A model generated the notes under the pieces. The model saw only the letters and a list, made by a program, of their open reading frames with translations. It was not told the DNA's origin and searched no databases. Of a DNA stretch of 64,000 nucleotides, positions 59,534 to 64,000 are shown piece after piece; the stretch's first letter is position 1; the number at the start of each line of letters is the position of its first letter. Source of the stretch: Pseudomonadota bacterium (lineage in GTDB: Bacteria > Pseudomonadota > Alphaproteobacteria > Rhizobiales > Phreatobacteraceae); assembly GCA_020161695.1 (NCBI GenBank), contig JAIUOO010000003.1, positions 248,101 through 312,100 of the forward strand. The letters run 5' to 3'. Made by a program: the position numbers and the translations under genes.

Positions 59534-59778
59534 CGAGAACCTCGGGGCATGCGGGGGAGAATGCGTGAAGGGAGGCGGTCCGCACGACCCTCGCATGCCG
59601 CCCGCGCGCGCACTGTCACAGTCGCCGGGGACAGATCGGTGGAAAGCCGCGTGGCAAGTTCGACCCGGCACCGGAGAACCATGGCGACTGGTCCAGCATG
59701 GCGGATGCGATCACCAGCAGGCTGAGAGATCGGGGTGGGGCCCGCCTGTGGCCGGCTGCCGCGCGCGGGCGGCGATCC

Positions 59779-60558
59779 TCACATCATCACGCGGCGCATG
59801 AGTTCGTTCTGCGAACTGATGCCGAGCCGCGCATAGGCGCGCTTGCGATAGGTCAGCACTGTGTTGAGGCCGATGTCGAGGCGCAGCCCGATGCCTTCCG
59901 ACGTGACGCCGAGCGCGATCAGCGCGCAGACCTGCCGCTCCCGGTCGCTCAGTTCCGGCGCGACGTTCGCCAGCCTTGTGTTGAACAGCGCTTCGGGATC
60001 CTCGGTCGAACGGGCCGGCGCCGTCTCCTCGTGGCGCCAGAGCATGGCGAGCAGCATATCCGCCATCCCGCCGAGGCGATCGATGTCCTCGTCGCGGAAG
60101 TCTTCGCCCCGGCCGCGGTAGAAGTTCAGCCGCATGGTCCGCTCGCCGCGGCTTTCGGCAACCGACAGCCGGTGGTCGAGGCTGATCGCGGCGTAGCATT
60201 CGTGGCGATACTCGCCCTTATCGACATCGGCGGCGTCGATATCGACGATGATGCGGCGATCCGAACGCCCGTCGAGCAGCCGGGTCACCGGGTCGCTGTG
60301 CCAGTGGCGCCGGACATAGCGCTCGGCAACCGCGCGCGCCACGCGGCGCGGGCCGCCATTCTCCGCAACGACCGTCTCGATCCGGCCTCCGGCCGAAGCC
60401 GCGAAGGCCGTCACGTGATCGGCCCCGACCGCGCAGCGGGAGAGATGAAGCAGGCCCTGGCCGAAATCCTGGCGGCCGATCTGCCCGATCAGGCCCGCAA
60501 GAATCCCCTGCGCTGCGCCAGCGGCACCCGCAAACCGGCCAAGGTCGTGGACGTGCAT
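59779..60558 (-). CDS. LuxR-family transcriptional regulator (paralogue of the gene at 51325)
   Basis: 259 aa from ATG 60558, preceded by GGAGG 6 nt upstream. HTH: LSDRERQVCALIALGVT and NTVLTYRKRAYARLGISSQN, nearly matching the first LuxR protein. The N-terminal half shares SRCAVGADHVTAFAAS with it. It lies 245 bp upstream of fahA on the same strand, so it probably controls the fahA-SDR-hmgA genes. No acyl-homoserine lactone pocket residues could be recognised. The 59534-59778 gap shows no gene. Confidence 0.88.
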   Translation of the reverse strand: MHVHDLGRFAGAAGAAQGILAGLIGQIGRQDFGQGLLHLSRCAVGADHVTAFAASAGGRIETVVAENGGPRRVARAVAERYVRRHWHSDPVTRLLDGRSDRRIIVDIDAADVDKGEYRHECYAAISLDHRLSVAESRGERTMRLNFYRGRGEDFRDEDIDRLGGMADMLLAMLWRHEETAPARSTEDPEALFNTRLANVAPELSDRERQVCALIALGVTSEGIGLRLDIGLNTVLTYRKRAYARLGISSQNELMRRVMM

Positions 60559-60619
60559 CGATATCCTCCCGTCCGGCCCGACGGCAGACCGCCGGATCTC
60601 AGCACCACTTCGCATTCTT

Positions 60620-60633
60620 GTTTGCATGCAAAC
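60620..60633. promoter_or_regulatory. Palindrome GTTTGCATGCAAAC before the GntR gene
   Basis: Perfect 14-bp palindrome, followed 2 bp later by the 8-bp palindrome CGCATGCG (60635-60642). It is in the 107-bp gap between divergent luxR (start 60558) and gntR (start 60666) genes. Short palindromes of this kind are usual operators of GntR/FCD regulators. Confidence 0.55.
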
Positions 60634-60665
60634 TCGCATGCGTGTTAGCTGGCTGTCAATCGACC

Positions 60666-61343
60666 ATGGAGAGGCCCGTGCGCCTGCAACCGTCAGCCCC
60701 GGCCGCGACAGGCGGCCCGGCCCAGCAGCGCCGGTCGCTGGAAGTGTTCGACCGCCTCCGGCGCGCCATCGTGACGGGCGAACTGCGCCCGAACGAACCC
60801 CTCATCGAGGCCGACATCGCCGAGCGGATGCAGGTCAGCCGGACCCCGGTGCGCGAGAGCATGCAGCGGCTCTCCGCCGCCGGGCTGGTCGTGCCGCGCA
60901 AGCGCGGCTGGGCCGTGCGCGAGTTCTCGCTGGAGGACGTGGCGCTGAACGCCGAAGTCCGCGCCGGCCTGGAGGGCTTTGCCGCCGGGCTCGCCGCGCA
61001 GCGGGCGACGCCGGACGACCTGGGCCGGCTCGCCGCCATCCATCGCGAGCGCCTCGGGCTCGATCCCGAGGACGAGAAGGCACGTGTGCGCACGAACCGC
61101 GCGTTCCACGACGCCGTCATCGCAGCCGCTCGCAATCCGAAGCTCACCGACGCGATCGACGCCACGGGGCTGTTCTATTTCAACGGCGACGTCGTCCGCA
61201 TGTCCTCGGCCGAGCAGATGGCGCAGGGCAATGCCGACCACGCCCAGATCCTCGCAGCGCTCGAGGCCAAGGACTCCGCTGCGGCCGAAACGCGGATGCG
61301 GGCCCATATCGAGCGCACCGCCAGGATCATCCGCAGCCGCTGA
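60666..61343 (+). CDS. GntR-family regulator, FCD ligand domain
   Basis: 225 aa from ATG 60666; the frame is open 16 codons further but covers the palindrome. Winged helix about residues 24-90 (GELRPNEPLIEADIAERMQV, VSRTPVRESMQRL), then the FCD domain with metal-binding residues around RTNRAFHDAVIAAARNP and ADHAQILAALEAKD. Regulates carbon catabolism genes in response to an organic acid. It is 68 bp before an FMN reductase gene on the same strand and divergent from the homogentisate-side LuxR gene. Confidence 0.92.
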   Translation: MERPVRLQPSAPAATGGPAQQRRSLEVFDRLRRAIVTGELRPNEPLIEADIAERMQVSRTPVRESMQRLSAAGLVVPRKRGWAVREFSLEDVALNAEVRAGLEGFAAGLAAQRATPDDLGRLAAIHRERLGLDPEDEKARVRTNRAFHDAVIAAARNPKLTDAIDATGLFYFNGDVVRMSSAEQMAQGNADHAQILAALEAKDSAAAETRMRAHIERTARIIRSR

Positions 61344-61411
61344 AGCCGACACATTGCCGGGCTTCGACACGGCGTGCTCATCACCCCCGACCGTCCCAGG
61401 AGACAACCCGC

Positions 61412-61972
61412 ATGGCCCCCGCGCCGCTTCGCTTCCTCGCCATTTCCGGCTCGCTGAGAAAGGCCTCGTACAATTCCGCGGCGCTCGCCGCGGTCAGAAG
61501 GCTCGCCCCGCCGCACCTGACGATCGAGATCGCCGACATTTCCGGCTTTCCGCTCTACGACGACGATGTCAGGCTCGCCGGCTACCCCGCCGCGGTGGAG
61601 ACGCTCCGCGCTCAGGTCGCTGCCGCCGACGCCGTCATCTTCGCAACGCCCGAATACAACTTCTCGGTGTCGGGCGTGCTGAAAAACGCCATCGACTGGG
61701 CCTCGCGCCCGCCGAGCCAGCCGTTCGACGGCAAGCCCATTGCCATCCTCGGCGCGAGCCTCGGCCCGACCGGCACGGCGCGAGCTCAGTACGACCTGCG
61801 CAAGATGATGGTCTTCCTCAATGCCTTTCCGATCAACAAGCCCGAGGTGATGATCAATTTCGCCAAGGACAAGTTCAACGCCGAGAGCGAGCTGACGGAT
61901 GAGACGACCAAGGGGTTCCTGCTGCAGATGCTTGCCTCGCTCGAAGCCTGGACGCTGAAGCTCAGGGGTTGA
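61412..61972 (+). CDS. NAD(P)H-dependent FMN reductase / flavodoxin-fold oxidoreductase
   Basis: 186 aa from ATG 61412, with AGGAGA 10 nt upstream. The FMN phosphate loop is GSLRKASYN (residues 11-19), then ATPEYNFSVSGVLKNAIDW, typical of the NADPH_dep_FMN_red family (SsuE, chromate/quinone reductases). May provide reduced flavin or detoxify quinones from aromatic breakdown. Same direction as the GntR gene; ends in a strong terminator. Confidence 0.9.
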   Translation: MAPAPLRFLAISGSLRKASYNSAALAAVRRLAPPHLTIEIADISGFPLYDDDVRLAGYPAAVETLRAQVAAADAVIFATPEYNFSVSGVLKNAIDWASRPPSQPFDGKPIAILGASLGPTGTARAQYDLRKMMVFLNAFPINKPEVMINFAKDKFNAESELTDETTKGFLLQMLASLEAWTLKLRG

Positions 61973-62010
61973 GGAAACCTGCGCGCCGCCGGCAGCACAC
62001 CGGCAAGAAG

Positions 62011-62047
62011 AAGCCCTGCCGCGTCGGCAAACGCGGCAGGGCTTTTT
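62011..62047 (+). terminator. Rho-independent terminator after the FMN reductase gene
   Basis: AAGCCCTGCCGCGT (62011-62024), loop CGGCAA, ACGCGGCAGGGCTT (62031-62044), then a T run to 62047. The 14-bp stem is perfect. This is the clearest intrinsic terminator in the window; it sits between convergent genes, and on the minus strand the tail TTCTTCTT is weaker. Confidence 0.92.
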
Positions 62048-62091
62048 CATATGCCCGCGACCGGCGGGACCAGAGCCCGCCAATCCCCCCA

Positions 62092-63687
62092 CTAGCGGAT
62101 GAAGCGCAGGTCGAGACCCTTGTAGAGGCCGCAGCCATAGATGTTGTGAGCCTTGAACTCCGCCAGCCGGTTCGACGCCGCGATCCGCATCGGCTCGTGG
62201 TAGAGCGGGATCCAGACCGCCGCCTCGTGAACCTGACGCAGCACCTCGCCATAGGCTGTCGCGCGGTCTGCGGGATTCAGCGCATGCATGCCGAGGCTCA
62301 GCAGCCTGTCCGTCTCGGGATTCTTCCAGTTCATCCGGTTCGGCGTCGGCACGTTGGTCGAGCGGAAGAAGAAGTTCACGGCCTCGCCCGTCGTCAGATA
62401 GGGATAGCCCATCGTGAACAGGTCGAATTCCTGCGTGGCGAGCTTGCCCCAGGCGGCGGTGGCATCGAAGAGCTGGATGCGCAGGTCGACGCCGATCTTA
62501 CGCAGGTCGCCCTGCACCGCCTCGGTGAGCTGCTGGAAGGTCGAGCCCGCGAAGCCGTAGATCAGCGGCGACAGGCGTACGCCGTTCTTGGCGCGCACGC
62601 CATCGGCGCCGCGAACCCAGCCGGCCTGATCGAGCAGGCGGTTGGCCTCCGCAATGTTGGTCCGGATCAGGTTCGGCTCCAGCGCGGCGTTCCAGTCGGG
62701 CGTCGAGCGATGGAGGTAGGAATAGGCCGGCTCGGTCTCGCCGAAATTGATGTCGCGGGAGATCGCTTCCTGGTCCACGGCCATGACCATGGCGCGGCGC
62801 ACGGCCGGATCGTCGACGCCCGGCTTGTCGGTCTTGAAGCCAAAGAAGATCGTCCAGAAGGCGATGTCGTTGTTGACCACGCGCAGGTTGCGGTTGGCTC
62901 GGATCTGCGACAGCCCGGAATAGGGGATGTACTGCGTCACCTGGCTCTGGCCGGTCAGCGTGGCGGCGAGACGGGTGTTCTCCTCCGGCACGATCTTCCA
63001 GATCACTTCCTGGATCTGCGCAGGGCCGCGATTCTCGTAGATCGGCGGGCCCCAGCGATAGGCGTCGTGACGGCGCAGGCGCAGCTCGTTGCGCGGCCGC
63101 CAGTCGACCCAGCAATAGGGGCCGGTGCCGTTGAAGCCACGAATGCCGAAGTCGGCTCCGAGAGCCTCGACGTTCGCCTTGTCGACGATGACGGCGGTGG
63201 CGAGCGTCAGCTGCGGCAGCAACTCGCCGTATGGAGCGGAAAGCCGGTACTCGACCGTGTAGGGATCGGTCGCGACGATGTCCTCGACGGGACCGGCGCG
63301 CCAGCGCACCGGCGAGCGGGTGGCCGGATCGATCCAGCGCTTCAGCGAATAGACCACATCCTCGGCGGTCATCTTCTTGCCGTCGCAGAACTGCACGTCC
63401 TGCCGCAGCTTGAACGTGTAGACCTTGCCGTCCGCCGAGACGGTCCAGCTCTCCGCGATGCCGGGCCGGATGGTCCTCATGTCATGGTCCAGCGACACCA
63501 GCGTGTCGGCCAGCATGAACATCACCTCCGCCGTGGCCCGCGCCGTCTGGCGGTGCGGATCGTAGCGGTCGGAATCGACCTCGCGAACGATGGTCAGCGT
63601 GTTCTGAGATTGCGCCGCCGCCGGACTGGCGCCGATCATTCCGGCCGCCAGTGCGGCCAGTACCAGTATCGAAGGTCTCGACGTCAT
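62092..63687 (-). CDS. Peptide-type ABC substrate-binding protein (SBP family 5)
   Basis: 531 aa from ATG 63687, with GGAGAGA upstream. Sec signal MTSRPSILVLAALAAGMIGA ending near AAAQ. Family 5 pattern: LTIVREVDSDRYDPH, IRPGIAESWTVSADGKVYTF, QFCDGKKMTAEDVVYSLKRW. Periplasmic receptor for di/oligopeptides or similar compounds. A DppC-type permease gene ends 180 bp upstream on the same strand, so the permease-first order suggests this gene closes the transporter operon, with its own control region before it. Confidence 0.92.
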   Translation of the reverse strand: MTSRPSILVLAALAAGMIGASPAAAQSQNTLTIVREVDSDRYDPHRQTARATAEVMFMLADTLVSLDHDMRTIRPGIAESWTVSADGKVYTFKLRQDVQFCDGKKMTAEDVVYSLKRWIDPATRSPVRWRAGPVEDIVATDPYTVEYRLSAPYGELLPQLTLATAVIVDKANVEALGADFGIRGFNGTGPYCWVDWRPRNELRLRRHDAYRWGPPIYENRGPAQIQEVIWKIVPEENTRLAATLTGQSQVTQYIPYSGLSQIRANRNLRVVNNDIAFWTIFFGFKTDKPGVDDPAVRRAMVMAVDQEAISRDINFGETEPAYSYLHRSTPDWNAALEPNLIRTNIAEANRLLDQAGWVRGADGVRAKNGVRLSPLIYGFAGSTFQQLTEAVQGDLRKIGVDLRIQLFDATAAWGKLATQEFDLFTMGYPYLTTGEAVNFFFRSTNVPTPNRMNWKNPETDRLLSLGMHALNPADRATAYGEVLRQVHEAAVWIPLYHEPMRIAASNRLAEFKAHNIYGCGLYKGLDLRFIR

Positions 63688-63703
63688 GGCTCTCTCCTCT
63701 GGT

Positions 63704-63719
63704 ACCGGTTGGAACCGGT
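63704..63719. promoter_or_regulatory. Inverted repeat ACCGGTT-GG-AACCGGT before the binding-protein gene
   Basis: Perfect 7-2-7 repeat 17 bp upstream of the ATG at 63687, in a 180-bp non-coding gap. The AACCGGT core is common in LacI- and GntR-type operators. No regulator gene is in view. Confidence 0.45.
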
Positions 63720-63867
63720 CTTGTCCTTGTGCGGCCGGCTGCGGTCGCTTGCCGGCGCGCGGCGATTGGGCCTTGCGGGCGCCGGAACGGACGCCCTGAC
63801 GATTGATCTTGAGGCGGTGGCGCGATCGGCCACATACCCTCCAAAGAGGACAGCCTGGCCGGACCAC

Positions 63868-64000
63868 TCAGCCGTTCCGCAGTCTTGGGTCGAGGAGGTC
63901 TCTGAGTGCGTCGCCGAGGACGTTTGCGCAGAGGACGAGGAGGACGATGACGAATGATGGGATGACGGCGATGTGGGGTGCGAGGAACAGTTCGTTGCGT
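63868..64000 (-). CDS. Peptide ABC transporter permease, DppC/OppC type (3' end only)
   Basis: The last 44 codons of a gene whose start is beyond the window. The readable end, RNELFLAPHIAVIPSFVIVL followed by ANVLGDALRDLLDPRLRNG, is the last membrane helix and the conserved tail (LGDxLRDxLDPRLR) of DppC/OppC permeases. It is a separate system from the permeases at 23-25 kb. Confidence 0.85.
   Translation of the reverse strand, partial: RNELFLAPHIAVIPSFVIVLLVLCANVLGDALRDLLDPRLRNG

Noticed and set aside
59680..59700. CTGGTCCAGCATGG before the second LuxR gene's end as a TauR-type site
   Set aside because: The C7/A9 pattern is not kept and there is no partner repeat at 23 bp.
1..64000. CRISPR arrays, insertion sequences, prophage or toxin-antitoxin genes
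   Set aside because: No regularly spaced repeats, transposase, integrase or phage genes were found on either strand.

Overview
The window is about 64 kb of GC-rich chromosome-like DNA, densely packed with genes that often overlap by 4 bp (ATGA or GTGA junctions). Gene content (IalB family, Xsc-type sulfonate dissimilation, SorAB-type sulfite oxidation beside an ECF sigma/anti-sigma pair, many ABC importers, MocR, LysR and LuxR regulators) points to an alphaproteobacterium, most likely a metabolically versatile soil or water member of the Hyphomicrobiales. The genus cannot be set from this sequence alone. There is one tRNA gene (tRNA-Thr, anticodon CGT). I see no rRNA, CRISPR array, insertion sequence, phage or replication origin.

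Layout. 1-1.4 kb: end of an iron/cobalamin-type (FecCD) ABC importer. 1.5 kb: tRNA-Thr. 1.9-5.0 kb: ECF sigma factor, membrane anti-sigma factor and the periplasmic molybdenum sulfite dehydrogenase pair SorA/SorB. 5.1-8.7 kb: TetR repressor divergent from an EmrAB-type efflux pair, with a perfect 17-bp operator between them. 9.3-16.5 kb: sulfonate (taurine-type) dissimilation: MocR regulator, FAD amine oxidoreductase, sulfoacetaldehyde acetyltransferase (xsc), YeiH-type exporter and phosphate acetyltransferase (pta). 16.6-29.7 kb: a peptide-type ABC importer and hydrolases (two amidohydrolase-superfamily proteins, an amidase, an AMP-forming acyl ligase, a CobW-type metallochaperone), followed by a divergent LysR regulator. 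30.9-36.6 kb: a polyamine-type ABC importer divergent from an M81 (MlrC-like) peptidase. 36.6-46.3 kb: a nine-gene minus-strand operon joining a three-subunit molybdenum hydroxylase, a Liv-type importer and CoxG, divergent from a TetR regulator. 46.6-54.8 kb: IalB, then an amidohydrolase / MoaF-like / aldehyde dehydrogenase operon, a LuxR regulator, and an aminotransferase plus class II HDAC-like deacetylase. 54.9-61.3 kb: a Bug-type binding protein, homogentisate genes (hmgA, an SDR, fahA), a second LuxR paralogue and a GntR regulator. 61.4-64 kb: an FMN reductase, a strong terminator and the end of another peptide-type ABC system.

How the genes fit together. The first 16.5 kb reads as a sulfonate route: deamination (FAD oxidoreductase), C-S cleavage (Xsc) giving sulfite and acetyl phosphate, acetyl-CoA formation (Pta), sulfite oxidation (SorAB) and sulfoxy-anion export (YeiH). 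The most interesting signal is a pair of direct repeats, consensus CTGGNNCNAT, spaced by exactly 23 bp. It occurs before the MocR gene, before the FAD oxidoreductase gene, and in the divergent promoter region of the peptide-type binding protein and the first amidohydrolase. It resembles the TauR box known from Rhodobacter and ties the 16.6-21 kb import/hydrolysis genes to the sulfonate genes. This suggests uptake and hydrolysis of a conjugated sulfonate, such as an N-acyl or peptidyl taurine. A second oddity is an amidohydrolase-family protein (25.7 kb) that has lost the usual metal ligands and catalytic aspartate.
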